Source: Microbacterium thalassium
GTDB lineage: Bacteria; Actinomycetota; Actinomycetes; Actinomycetales; Microbacteriaceae
Assembly (NCBI RefSeq): GCF_014208045.1
Contig: NZ_JACHML010000001.1
Span: forward strand, 1,364,001 to 1,428,000
Reading direction: 5' to 3'
Length of the DNA: 64,000 nt
The position numbers and the translations under genes are program-made. Position 1 is the stretch's first letter. The number at the start of each line of letters is the position of its first letter. The notes under the pieces were generated by a model, which had not been told where the DNA came from, made no database searches, and saw only the letters and a list, made by a program, of their open reading frames with translations. Positions 29,201 through 37,571 of this stretch are shown piece after piece.

Positions 29201-30376
29201 TTACTGGCCGCCCTCGGTGAGGGTGACCTCGATCGGGGTGTACTCGCCCGAGACCTCGACGCCCTCATCGGCGAGCTCCGCCAGCGCCTGCTCGATGTAC
29301 TCGTTGGAGTAGGCGGTGTCGCTCGGCTCGGCGGTGATCAGCTCGAGGCCGTCCTGGTTGACGGCCGACAGTGCGCCCGCGACGGTCTTGTCCCACGCCG
29401 CCGCGTCGACGACGCCGAAGTCCGCACCCGTCCAGATGAGCTTGTTGACCTCGTTCATCTGCCACAGCTGGTGCACGGGACCGACCGGGAAGGCCGCCTC
29501 GGCGTTCGAGGCGATGTCGTAGACGATGCTCGCGGCGTCCTCGGGGTTGTCGCGGGCGTACAGCCAGCCCTTGGTGATCGCCTTGAGGAAGCGCACCGCG
29601 GCGTCGGCGTAGGCCGGGTCGGAGTCGAGGCGCTCGGTGTCGGCCCAGATGGCGTCCTGCAGCATGGCGCCCTCGGTCTCCTCGTACGACACGACGTCGA
29701 AGTCCTCGGGCTGGTACAGCTCGCCGGTCTCGGGGTTGACGACCTCGAGGATCTGCGCCCACTCGTTGTAGGTCATCGCCTGCGCGGCATCCACGTCGCC
29801 GTCGAGCAGGGCGTTCATCGAGAAGTCCTGCGTGGTGATCGACACGGTGGTCGAATCGAGTCCCTCGGCGGCCATCGCCGCGAAGATCTCCCACTCGTTG
29901 CCGAAGCCCCACGAGCCGATCCGCTTGCCCTCGAAGTCCGCGACCGACGCGATGCCGTCGTCCGCCCACGACACCTGCAGGGTGCCCGAGGACTGGAAGA
30001 CCTGGGCGATGTCGGTCAGCTCGACGCCCGAGGCCTCGAGCGTGCCGAGCACCTTGGGCACCCACGCGATGGCGAAGTCGACGTCGCCGGCGACGAGGGC
30101 GTCCTGCGGCACGATGTCGCCGCCGGACGGGACGATCTCGACCGCGTCGAAGCCCTCCTCCTCGAAGTAGCCCATCTCCTGGGCGATGTAGTACCCGGCG
30201 AACTGCGCCTGGGGCAGCCACTGCAGCTGCAGGCTGATCTCGGTGAGCGGCTCGAACTCGTCCGTCGTGGCGTCGTCCGTCGACTCGCTCGTGCCGCCCG
30301 AGCACGCCGCGAGCGTGAGGGCCGCGACGGTCAGGGTGGACGCGGCGACCAGGCCGCGTCGGATGCTGTGTCTCAT
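29201..30376 (-). CDS. ABC transporter substrate-binding lipoprotein, NMT1/THI5-like
   Basis: 391 residues. Signal peptide with lipobox LAAC, Cys25. The mature part begins EISLQLQWLPQAQFAGYYIAQEMGYF, the strongly conserved opening of the NMT1/ThiY group that binds pyrimidine precursors of thiamine and related aromatic rings. Given the neighbours, the ligand is likely uracil, thymine or a dihydropyrimidine/hydantoin. The ATG at 30376 has AAGGA 5 nt upstream. It is the fourth transporter gene of the operon. Confidence 0.88.
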   Translation of the reverse strand: MRHSIRRGLVAASTLTVAALTLAACSGGTSESTDDATTDEFEPLTEISLQLQWLPQAQFAGYYIAQEMGYFEEEGFDAVEIVPSGGDIVPQDALVAGDVDFAIAWVPKVLGTLEASGVELTDIAQVFQSSGTLQVSWADDGIASVADFEGKRIGSWGFGNEWEIFAAMAAEGLDSTTVSITTQDFSMNALLDGDVDAAQAMTYNEWAQILEVVNPETGELYQPEDFDVVSYEETEGAMLQDAIWADTERLDSDPAYADAAVRFLKAITKGWLYARDNPEDAASIVYDIASNAEAAFPVGPVHQLWQMNEVNKLIWTGADFGVVDAAAWDKTVAGALSAVNQDGLELITAEPSDTAYSNEYIEQALAELADEGVEVSGEYTPIEVTLTEGGQ

Positions 30377-30431
30377 GGTGTTCCTTTCACGATGGGGTGG
30401 TGCTGGGTGGTGCTGGTGGTGCAGGTGCCGG

Positions 30432-31262
30432 TCAGACCGGCGGACGCCTCGTCACGAGCCGCTCCAGGAGCGACGTGGCGAGGAAGAAGATGAGCCCGAT
30501 GAGGATGCCGCCGAGAACGTACGCCCACGCGAGCGCCGCGCGCCCCGACTTGGCGTACGTGGCGATGGCGGTGCCGATGCCGTCGGCTGGACCGCCGAAG
30601 TACTCGGCGACGAGAGCCGCGATCACCGCGAGCGAGCTCGCGATGCGCAGACCGGTCATGAGGTGGGGGAGGGCCGCGGGCAGCGTCAGATGGCGGAACG
30701 TCTGGGAGGCGGATGCTGCCGAGGCGCGCATCAGGTCGCGGTGGACGGGATCGGTCTGGCGAAGGCCGCGCAGCACGTTGATGAACACCGGCACGAACGC
30801 CGCGATGGTCGCGACGGCGATGCGGCCGAACTGACTGGAGGCGCCGAACATCGTGTTGAAGATCGGCGTGAGGGCGACGATCGGGACGACCGCGATCGCC
30901 GCGACCAACGGTGCCATCATCTGATCCGCGGGCCCGATCGCGGCGGCGAGCCCGGCGAGCACGAGCGCGAAGAGCGTGCCGAAAGCGAGGCCGATCAGGG
31001 CGTTCGTGCCCGTGATGAGCATGTCCTCCGAGATGATGCCCCAGCGGGCGATGAACTCGGCGATGACCGCGAACGGGCTCGGGAGCATCCGCGGCGCCGC
31101 GCCGAGCACATCCACCCACAGCACCCACAGCACCAGGCCGATGACCCCGACCGCGATCGGCGCGACGATCCGCAGCCACGGCGGCAGCGGGCGCTCGGAG
31201 GGCAGCCGGCGCACCGGCTTCGCGCGCGTGAGCCCGACATTGCCGGGCGGTGCGGCCGTCAT
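30432..31262 (-). CDS. ABC transporter permease (SsuC/ThiX type)
   Basis: 276 residues, about six membrane segments. It carries a BPD-type loop (RASAASASQTFRHLTLPAALPHL). The ATG at 31262 overlaps the ATPase stop (ATGA), so it is coupled. It is one of two different permeases in the operon and most likely forms a heterodimer with the 32089-33039 product. Confidence 0.9.
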   Translation of the reverse strand: MTAAPPGNVGLTRAKPVRRLPSERPLPPWLRIVAPIAVGVIGLVLWVLWVDVLGAAPRMLPSPFAVIAEFIARWGIISEDMLITGTNALIGLAFGTLFALVLAGLAAAIGPADQMMAPLVAAIAVVPIVALTPIFNTMFGASSQFGRIAVATIAAFVPVFINVLRGLRQTDPVHRDLMRASAASASQTFRHLTLPAALPHLMTGLRIASSLAVIAALVAEYFGGPADGIGTAIATYAKSGRAALAWAYVLGGILIGLIFFLATSLLERLVTRRPPV

Positions 31263-32092
31263 CGCTCGTTCGCCCTCTCGATGCGGGTGCCGTGCAGCGC
31301 CTCGCGCACCGCGGTGACGCGCTCGAAGTACGCCGGCGACTCGCGCAGGTCCTCGTCGCGGGTGTCGCCGAAGGTCGTCTCGACGACCTCGGTGATGCGG
31401 CCCGGGCGGGGGCTCATGACGACGACGCGGTCCGACAGGAACACCGCCTCGGGGATCGAGTGCGTGACGAAGACGACGGCGGCGCCGGTCTCGGCGGCGA
31501 TGCGCGTGAGCTCCGACTGCAGATACTCGCGCGTCATCTCGTCGAGGGCGCCGAACGGCTCGTCCATCAGCAGCAGGCGGGGGCTCGCCGCCAGCGCACG
31601 CGCGATCGCGACGCGCTGCTGCATGCCGCCGGACAGCTCGTCGGGGTAGCGGTCGACGAAGTCCGAGAGGTTCACCAGCTCGGCGAGCTCGGCCACCCGC
31701 GCGGTCCGCTCGGCGCGAGCGTGCCCGTGCAGCTCGAGCGGCAGCGAGATGTTCCCCGCGACGGTGCGCCACGGGAGGAGCCCCGCCTGCTGGAACGCGA
31801 TGCCGTAATCCTGGTCGGCGCGGGCCTGCGCGGCGGGCTTGCCGAAGATCTCCAGCGACCCCGCCGTCGGTCCGTCGAGGTCCGCGATGAGCCGCAGCAG
31901 CGTCGACTTGCCGCACCCGGACGGGCCGATGAGCGAGACGAACTCGCCCGCGGCCACCTCGAGGTGCACGTCGGTGAGGGCGGTGATGTCGCCGGTCTTG
32001 GTCGCGAAGACCTTCTCGACGCCGCTGGCCGAGACCGCCGGAGCGGTCGTGGTCGTGCCCGCCGGGGCGGCATCCGTCGTGCGTCCGGTCAT
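31259..32092 (-). CDS. ABC transporter ATP-binding protein (SsuB/TauB/ThiZ type)
   Basis: 277 residues. Walker A GPSGCGKST (56-64), Q-loop FQQAGLLPW, signature LSGGMQQR, Walker B LLLMDEPFGALD and switch THS. QQAGLLPWRTV and LSGGMQQR are typical of the nitrate/sulfonate/taurine/pyrimidine importer ATPases. The ATG overlaps the upstream permease stop and the gene overlaps the downstream permease, both by ATGA. Confidence 0.92.
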   Translation of the reverse strand: MTGRTTDAAPAGTTTTAPAVSASGVEKVFATKTGDITALTDVHLEVAAGEFVSLIGPSGCGKSTLLRLIADLDGPTAGSLEIFGKPAAQARADQDYGIAFQQAGLLPWRTVAGNISLPLELHGHARAERTARVAELAELVNLSDFVDRYPDELSGGMQQRVAIARALAASPRLLLMDEPFGALDEMTREYLQSELTRIAAETGAAVVFVTHSIPEAVFLSDRVVVMSPRPGRITEVVETTFGDTRDEDLRESPAYFERVTAVREALHGTRIERANER

Positions 32093-33039
32093 GCGGTCGC
32101 CTCTCCTCTGCGGTAGTTCTTCAGGCCGATCCCGAGAAGCGCGACGGAGCCGGCGGCGATGAGGCCGATGAGGATCGACCCGAAGGTGGGGCCCCACGGG
32201 GCGGCGGGGTCGGCCGACGCCTGCCCCGCGAGCTGCAGCAGCATGCGGCCGATGCCGCCGCGCATGCCGATCGACACCTCGGCGACGACGGCGCCGACGA
32301 CGGCGTTCGCCGCGGCGAGGCGCAGCGCCGGCAGCAGGTAGGGAACGGATGCCGGCAGCCGCAGACGCAGCAGGGTCGCCCAGTATCCGGCGGCGTACGT
32401 GCGCATCAGGTCGACATGGATGCGGTCGGGCGCGGCGAGGCCGCGCAGGACCCCCACCGCGACCGGGAAGAACGCCAGATACGACGCGATGACCGCCACC
32501 GACAGCCACTGCGGCCACGGCATCACGTCGCGGTCGATCTGGTTGCCGATCGCGTTCACGACGGGTGCGAAGGCGATCAGCGGCACGATCTGGCTGACGA
32601 CGATCCACGGCAGCAGGCCCCACTCGACCAGCCGCCACCGCTGCATGACGAGGCCGAGGATGCCGCCGACGATGACGCCGATGACCCAGCCGACGGCCGC
32701 GATGCCGAGGGTCAGCGCCGCCGCCGCGGCCACCGACACCCACAGGGGCGGTGTCGCTCCGCCGCTCGTGGGCTCGAACAGGCGCGCCACCATGTCCCAC
32801 ACGTGCGGCATGGCGCGGTCGTGGGTGCGGGGGAGGAGCATGACGCCCGATCCGGTCTCGCCCTCGACGGCGCCGACGACCAGGCCCTCGGCGGGACCGA
32901 GGAACTTGTACAGCTCCCACAGCGCGATGACCGCGAGGACGCCGAGCACACCCCACCCGACCGCGTACCAGCGGCGCGTCCGCGCGAGGGATCGCGCGGC
33001 GCGAGCCGGGGTGCGGGAAGCGGGCGGGGCGGCCGTCAT
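32089..33039 (-). CDS. ABC transporter permease, second subunit with long N-terminus
   Basis: 316 residues. A first membrane segment (WGVLGVLAVIALWELYKFLG) and a soluble loop precede a TauC/SsuC-like core. The conserved loop reads MRTYAAGYWATLLRLRLPAS. The ATG at 33039 overlaps the oxidoreductase stop (ATGA). Its sequence differs clearly from the other permease, so a heterodimeric channel is expected. Confidence 0.88.
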   Translation of the reverse strand: MTAAPPASRTPARAARSLARTRRWYAVGWGVLGVLAVIALWELYKFLGPAEGLVVGAVEGETGSGVMLLPRTHDRAMPHVWDMVARLFEPTSGGATPPLWVSVAAAAALTLGIAAVGWVIGVIVGGILGLVMQRWRLVEWGLLPWIVVSQIVPLIAFAPVVNAIGNQIDRDVMPWPQWLSVAVIASYLAFFPVAVGVLRGLAAPDRIHVDLMRTYAAGYWATLLRLRLPASVPYLLPALRLAAANAVVGAVVAEVSIGMRGGIGRMLLQLAGQASADPAAPWGPTFGSILIGLIAAGSVALLGIGLKNYRRGEATA

Positions 33040-34055
33040 GACTTGGCCGTCACATGGTCGGCGAGTGCGGGGATCACGGTCTCGCCGTAGACCCGCATCG
33101 TCTCCTCCTTGTTGTCGTGCTGCAGGTAGCCGGCGAACTGCGTGACGCCGAGCTCGGCGAGCGCCTTCAGCTTCTCGATGTGCTGCTCGGCGGTGCCGAG
33201 GATGCAGAAGCGGTCGACGATCTCGTCGGGCACGAAGTCCACGTGGTCGTTGTCGGACTTGCCGTGCGTGTTGTAGTCGTAGCCGGTGCGGCCCGCGATG
33301 TAGTCGGTCAGCGCCTGCGGCACCCCGTCGCCCTGGTGGCCGTACTTCGCGACGATGTCCGCCACGTGGTTGCCGACCATTCCGCCGAACCAGCGGGTCT
33401 GGTCGCGCATGTGCCCGATGTCGTCGCCGATGTACATCGGCGCGGCGACGCAGAACGCGATGTCGTCGGGGTTTCGGCCCGCGGCCTCGGCGGCATCCCG
33501 GACCGTCTTGATCATCCAGGCCGCGATGTCGAGGTCGGCCAGCTGCAGGATGAACCCGTCGCCCACCTCGCCGGTGAGCTTGAGCGCCATCGGTCCGTAC
33601 GCGGCGACCCACACCTCCAGCTCCGAGCCGCGGCTCCACGGGAACTGCAGCGTCGAGCCCTTGTACTCCACGGCTCGCGAGTTCGCGAGCTCGCGGATCA
33701 CGTGGATCGACTCGCGCAGCTCCGCCATGGACGACGGCCGGCCGTTGGTGACCCGCACGGCCGAATCGCCGCGGCCGATGCCGCACACCGTGCGGTTGCC
33801 GTACATCTCGTTGAGCGTGGCGAAGACGGATGCCGTGACCGTCCAGTCGCGCGTGGCCGGATTCGTCACGAACGGCCCGACGGTGATGCGGTTCGTCTGC
33901 GCGAGGATCGCCGAGTAGATGACGTACGGCTCCTCCCACAGCAGGTGCGAGTCGAAGGTCCACACGTGGCTGAAGCCGTGGGCCTCGGCCAGCTTGGCCA
34001 GCTGCACGGTGCGCGCCGCGGGCGGGTTTGTCTGCAGGACGACGCCGAAGTCCAT
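33036..34055 (-). CDS. Luciferase-like (LLM) flavin/F420-dependent oxidoreductase, candidate pyrimidine-ring enzyme
   Basis: 339 residues, TIM-barrel LLM fold, starting MDFGVVLQTNPPAARTVQLAKLAE. ITVGPFVTNPATRDWTVTAS and CGIGRGDSAVRV resemble the F420-binding parts of the Mer-like branch. It looks like the TIGR03842 group, which has no assigned function. It lies between the dihydropyrimidinase and importer genes, with ATGA coupling to the permease. No dihydropyrimidine dehydrogenase gene is present, so it may catalyse uracil/thymine reduction or another ring step. The ATG at 34055 was chosen from the conserved start; an upstream start at 34142 would add a non-conserved tail. Confidence 0.8.
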   Translation of the reverse strand: MDFGVVLQTNPPAARTVQLAKLAEAHGFSHVWTFDSHLLWEEPYVIYSAILAQTNRITVGPFVTNPATRDWTVTASVFATLNEMYGNRTVCGIGRGDSAVRVTNGRPSSMAELRESIHVIRELANSRAVEYKGSTLQFPWSRGSELEVWVAAYGPMALKLTGEVGDGFILQLADLDIAAWMIKTVRDAAEAAGRNPDDIAFCVAAPMYIGDDIGHMRDQTRWFGGMVGNHVADIVAKYGHQGDGVPQALTDYIAGRTGYDYNTHGKSDNDHVDFVPDEIVDRFCILGTAEQHIEKLKALAELGVTQFAGYLQHDNKEETMRVYGETVIPALADHVTAKS

Positions 34056-34155
34056 GTCGTTCACTGCCTCTCTGGTGTCGGGGTGGTTCACGTCCCGCTT
34101 CCGGGCGCCGGGGGCTTCGCCGGGCGACCGGACGCGGGACACCGGTCGGTGCGGG

Positions 34156-35592
34156 TCAGAGCAGGTACTGGCTGAGGCCCCGCTTGAGGTACTTGCCGTC
34201 GCCCTTGGACCCCAGGTACTGGTCGTCGTCGACGATGATCTTGCCGCGGGCGATGACCGTGTCGACGTGGCCGTCGATCTCGTAGCCCTCCCACGCGGAG
34301 TGGTCCATGTTCATGTGATGGGTCTTCTCGTACCCGATCGAGGTGTGCCCGTTCGGGTCGTAGACGACGATGTCGGCGTCGGCTCCCGGCTGGATGACGC
34401 CCTTCTTGCCGTACATGCCGAACATGCGCGCCGGCGTCGTCGAGGTCAGCTCCACGAAGCGCTCGAGGCTCAGCTCGCCGGTCACGACGCCCTGGTACAT
34501 GAGGTTCATGCGGTGCTCGACCGACCCGATGCCGTTGGGGATCGCGCGGAAGTCCGCCAGGCCCAGCTCCTTCTGGTCCTTCATGCAGAACGGGCAGTGG
34601 TCGGTCGAGACCATCTGCAGGTCGTTCGTGCGCAGCGCCTGCCACATGTGGTCCTGGTGGCCCTCGGCGCGCGAGCGCAGCGGCGTCGAGCACACCCACT
34701 TGGCGCCCTCGAAGTCGCCCCACTCCTCGCTCGTCGCGCCCAGCTGCTCCTCGAGCGACAGGTACAGGTACTGCGGGCACGTCTCGCCGAACACGTTCTG
34801 GCCGTTGTCGCGCGCCCACGCGAGCTGCTCGACGGCCTGCTTCGCGCTCACGTGCACGACGTACAGCGGGGCGCCGGTGAGGTTCGACAGCATGATGGCG
34901 CGGTGCGTGGCCTCCTCCTCCATCTGCCACGCACGGGCCTTGCCGTGGAAGTACGGGCTGGTGTTGCCCTTCGCGACCAGCTGCTCGGCGAGAACGTCGA
35001 TCGCGGGACCGTTCTCGGCGTGCATCATCGTCAGCAGGCCCGTCTCGGCCGAGATCTGCATGGCCTTGAGGATCTGGGCGTCGTCGGAGTAGAACACCCC
35101 GGGGTAGGCCATGAAGAGCTTGAAGCTCGACACGCCCTCGTCGATGAGCCTCGGCATCGCCGCGAGGGAGTCCTCGTCGACGCCGCCGATGATCTGGTGG
35201 AAGCCGTAGTCGATCGCGCAGTTGCCGGCGGCCAGCTCATGCCAGTGGGCCAGCCCGTCCTCCACGCGCTCGCCGTACTTCTGCACGGCGAAGTCGACGA
35301 TCGTGGTCGTGCCGCCCCACGCGGCGGCGCGCGTGCCGGTCTCGAACGTGTCGCTGGCGCTCGTGCCGCCGAACGGCAGCTGCATATGGGTGTGCGCGTC
35401 GATCCCGCCCGGGATCACGTACTTGCCGGTCGCGTCGACGACGGTGTCCACGGACGCCGTGAGGTCGGTGCCGAGCAGCTCCGACCCCGGCGCGAGCACG
35501 GCGACGATCGTCTCGCCGTCGATGAGGACGTCCGCCTCGCCGCGGCCGGTGGCCGAGACGACGGTGCCTCCCTTGATGAGTGTGGTTGCCAT
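34156..35592 (-). CDS. hydA: Dihydropyrimidinase (D-hydantoinase)
   Basis: 478 residues, cyclic amidohydrolase. The metal-binding DAHTHM (His67, His69) and the carbamylated lysine in SSFKLFMAY (Lys158) are present. HAENG, VHVSAKQAVE and STDHCPF supply further metal and substrate ligands. It opens dihydrouracil/dihydrothymine to N-carbamoyl-beta-alanine or -aminoisobutyrate and also acts on hydantoins. The ATG at 35592 has AGGAG 5 nt upstream. It is the second gene of the operon, 158 nt behind the amidase with a large palindrome in the gap. Confidence 0.93.
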   Translation of the reverse strand: MATTLIKGGTVVSATGRGEADVLIDGETIVAVLAPGSELLGTDLTASVDTVVDATGKYVIPGGIDAHTHMQLPFGGTSASDTFETGTRAAAWGGTTTIVDFAVQKYGERVEDGLAHWHELAAGNCAIDYGFHQIIGGVDEDSLAAMPRLIDEGVSSFKLFMAYPGVFYSDDAQILKAMQISAETGLLTMMHAENGPAIDVLAEQLVAKGNTSPYFHGKARAWQMEEEATHRAIMLSNLTGAPLYVVHVSAKQAVEQLAWARDNGQNVFGETCPQYLYLSLEEQLGATSEEWGDFEGAKWVCSTPLRSRAEGHQDHMWQALRTNDLQMVSTDHCPFCMKDQKELGLADFRAIPNGIGSVEHRMNLMYQGVVTGELSLERFVELTSTTPARMFGMYGKKGVIQPGADADIVVYDPNGHTSIGYEKTHHMNMDHSAWEGYEIDGHVDTVIARGKIIVDDDQYLGSKGDGKYLKRGLSQYLL

Positions 35593-35619
35593 GCTCTCTC
35601 CTCTTCAGATGTCCGCTGC

Positions 35620-35708
35620 GCGGCGCGGCCTCCGCGACCGCATGCCCCCGGCGGCCTGCGGCCGCCTCCCGCCAGACCCGATGCCAGCGGTCGCGGAGGC
35701 CGCGCCGC
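35620..35708. repeat. Large intra-operon palindrome (22-bp perfect stem)
   Basis: The arms at 35620-35641 and 35687-35708 are perfect inverted copies of 22 bp, starting GCGGCGCGGCC. Inside lies a second stem (GGCGGCC-TGC-GGCCGCC). The outside flanks pair imperfectly. It sits between the amidase and dihydropyrimidinase genes, where it could pause transcription, protect the mRNA or be a REP-type element. Confidence 0.85.
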
Positions 35709-35750
35709 TTCGCTCGTCTGACCGGGTGCGCATGAGGGTGGGGGCGGTGG

Positions 35751-36599
35751 TCAAGGGGCGACGATGTCGCCGTAGGTGTCGGGACGGCGGTCGCGGTAGA
35801 ACTGCCAGTCGTCGCGCATCTGCTGCACGAGGTCCAGGTCGAGGTCGCGCACCAGCAGCTCCTCGTGCTCGCTCGAGCCGATGTCGCCGACGAAGTTGCC
35901 GCGCGGGTCGATCACCTGGCTGTTGCCGTAGAAGAACACCGCGTCGTCGCCGTACTCGTTGTCCTCGAGGCCCACGCGGTTCGGCTGGAGCACGTAGTAG
36001 CCGTTCGCGACGGCCGCGGCCGGGCCCTCGATCTCCCACAGACGGTTCGACAGGCCGGGCTTGGTCGCGTTCGGGTTGAACACCATGTGCGCGCCGTTCA
36101 GGCCGAGCTCCCGCCATCCCTCGGGGAAGTGCCGGTCGTAGCAGATGTACATGCCGACCTTGCCGACGGCCGACTCGAAGACGGGGTAGCCCATGTTGCC
36201 GGGACGGAAGTAGAACTTCTCCCAGAACTTCTCCACGTGCGGGATGTGGTTCTTGCGGTACTGGCCGAGGATCGTGCCGTCGGCATCCACCAGCACCGAG
36301 GTGTTGTAGTACACGCCGGTCTGCTGCTCCTCGTAGATGGGGAGCACCATCACGATGCCGAGCTCCTTGGCCACGTCGGCGAAGCGCTGCACGATGGGGC
36401 CGTCAGCGGGCTCGGCGAACCGGTAGTACTTTTTGTCCTGCGTGATCCCGAAGTAGGGGCCGTAGAACAGCTCCTGGAAGCACATCACCTGGGCGCCCTG
36501 AGCCGCGGCGTCCCGCGCGAAGCCCTCGTGCTTGTCGAGCATCGACTCCTTGTCGCCCGTCCAGGTCGTCTGCGAGATCGCCGCGCGTACCGTGGTCAT
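35751..36599 (-). CDS. Beta-ureidopropionase-type amidase (nitrilase superfamily)
   Basis: 282 residues. The catalytic triad is Glu43 (CFQELFYGPYF), Lys116 (YRKNHIP) and Cys153 (YICYDRHFPEGWR). The family hydrolyses N-carbamoyl amino acids; next to a dihydropyrimidinase it should release beta-alanine (or 3-aminoisobutyrate), CO2 and ammonia. The ATG at 36599 has GGGGG about 7 nt upstream. An extension to 36704 is possible but has no conserved sequence. It is the first gene of the operon. Confidence 0.9.
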   Translation of the reverse strand: MTTVRAAISQTTWTGDKESMLDKHEGFARDAAAQGAQVMCFQELFYGPYFGITQDKKYYRFAEPADGPIVQRFADVAKELGIVMVLPIYEEQQTGVYYNTSVLVDADGTILGQYRKNHIPHVEKFWEKFYFRPGNMGYPVFESAVGKVGMYICYDRHFPEGWRELGLNGAHMVFNPNATKPGLSNRLWEIEGPAAAVANGYYVLQPNRVGLEDNEYGDDAVFFYGNSQVIDPRGNFVGDIGSSEHEELLVRDLDLDLVQQMRDDWQFYRDRRPDTYGDIVAP

Positions 36600-36715
36600 G
36601 GTCCATCCCCCGTCCATTGCTGCACCGCTTCGGCCTGGGCCGACGGGGGACCGGGTCGGGTCCGGTGGGTTCCACCCCGTGAGCCGATCATTCTGCGCCC
36701 ACATTTCCCCGCGGT

Positions 36716-36732
36716 TTCGGCCTATGTCCGAA
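36716..36732. promoter_or_regulatory. Candidate operator of the pyrimidine operon
   Basis: Inverted repeat TTCGG-CCTATGT-CCGAA, about 120 nt upstream of the amidase start. Its spacing fits a dimeric regulator. No regulator gene for it is in the window other than the distant Lrp type. Confidence 0.4.
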
Positions 36733-36765
36733 CAGTAAAGCCTCGGCGGCGCGCGCGGCAGGGGG

Positions 36766-36786
36766 GTGCGTGCAGCGCGCGCGCAC
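36766..36786 (-). terminator. Hairpin behind the hemerythrin-like gene
   Basis: GTGCGTGC/GCGCGCAC 8-bp stem (one G-T pair), loop of 5. It would end the transcript of 36819-37499 before the pyrimidine operon. Confidence 0.4.
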
Positions 36787-36818
36787 GTCGCGGGAGCGCG
36801 GTGGCGGCCCGTCGCCGA

Positions 36819-37499
36819 TCAGCGCCCTTCGATGAGGGCGCGGTTCTTCTCGTACCGCGACCGGCCGATCATGCGCCACACGAGCCGGAACGGCGGCGGG
36901 AACTCCTCGCGCAGGAACGCGTCGGGATCGGGCTGGGCGCGCAGCACGGTCCCGATCATGTTCCACGTCTGGCCCTTCGGCGTCGCCCTGCGTCCGTGCT
37001 CCGAGAACCAGTCGGCCTCCTTCTCGGTGATGGTCGTCTCCATCACCGGCACGATGTTCTCCTCCTCGTCGGGCAGGTGCACGGCGAGCGCGGCGTTGAT
37101 GCCGTCGAGAGCCTGCAGGACCGCGTCGGGATCGCTCGCCGCGGTGCGCCACGCCGGGAGGGCGCGGTCGAGCTCGCGCAGGTGCACCAGCATCTCGGCG
37201 TGCTGCTTCTTCATGCGCTCGACGTGTACGGCGCACGCCGGCGCGCGCTCCTCGAGCGGACCCCACAGCCGCGCGTCCTCACCCTCGTGGTGGGCGTGGA
37301 GGCTGACCGAGAGCATGTTCAGCTGGGTGGCCACGGCGTCGGCGTGCGCGGTGTCGCCGGCGCGGACCGCGCGCACCAAGTCGGAACCTTCGCCGAACCC
37401 GGAGCGGAACACGCGATGGATCATCGCCATGCCACTGGCATCGCACGTCTTGGGCTGCTGCGGCTCACCGCCGCTGGAGGGCATTGCTTGTGCGGGCAT
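36819..37499 (-). CDS. Hemerythrin HHE-domain protein
   Basis: 226 residues. A four-helix bundle is suggested by metal-ligand patterns: HRVFR, HAHHEGEDARLW, HVERMKKQHAEML and HLPDEEENIVPVM. HHE proteins bind a di-iron site and sense or store O2/NO or protect against oxidative stress. The C-terminal third (about 160-226) is extra and ends basic. The ATG at 37499 has GGGGAGG 5 nt upstream. Confidence 0.82.
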   Translation of the reverse strand: MPAQAMPSSGGEPQQPKTCDASGMAMIHRVFRSGFGEGSDLVRAVRAGDTAHADAVATQLNMLSVSLHAHHEGEDARLWGPLEERAPACAVHVERMKKQHAEMLVHLRELDRALPAWRTAASDPDAVLQALDGINAALAVHLPDEEENIVPVMETTITEKEADWFSEHGRRATPKGQTWNMIGTVLRAQPDPDAFLREEFPPPFRLVWRMIGRSRYEKNRALIEGR

Positions 37500-37571
37500 G
37501 AGAGCCTCCCCTGTCAGGGCCCGAAGATAGCGCGCACGCCTCCCCGGCGAAAGGGGATGCCGGCGGCGCGG

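Larger units (their letters stand above)
36600..36818. other. Regulatory region upstream of the pyrimidine operon
   Basis: 219 nt between the hemerythrin-like stop and the amidase start. It contains the candidate operator at 36716-36732 and a terminator-like hairpin at 36766-36786. I see no small gene. AGAATGAT (minus strand, near 36690) is a possible -10 region but not convincing. Confidence 0.5.
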
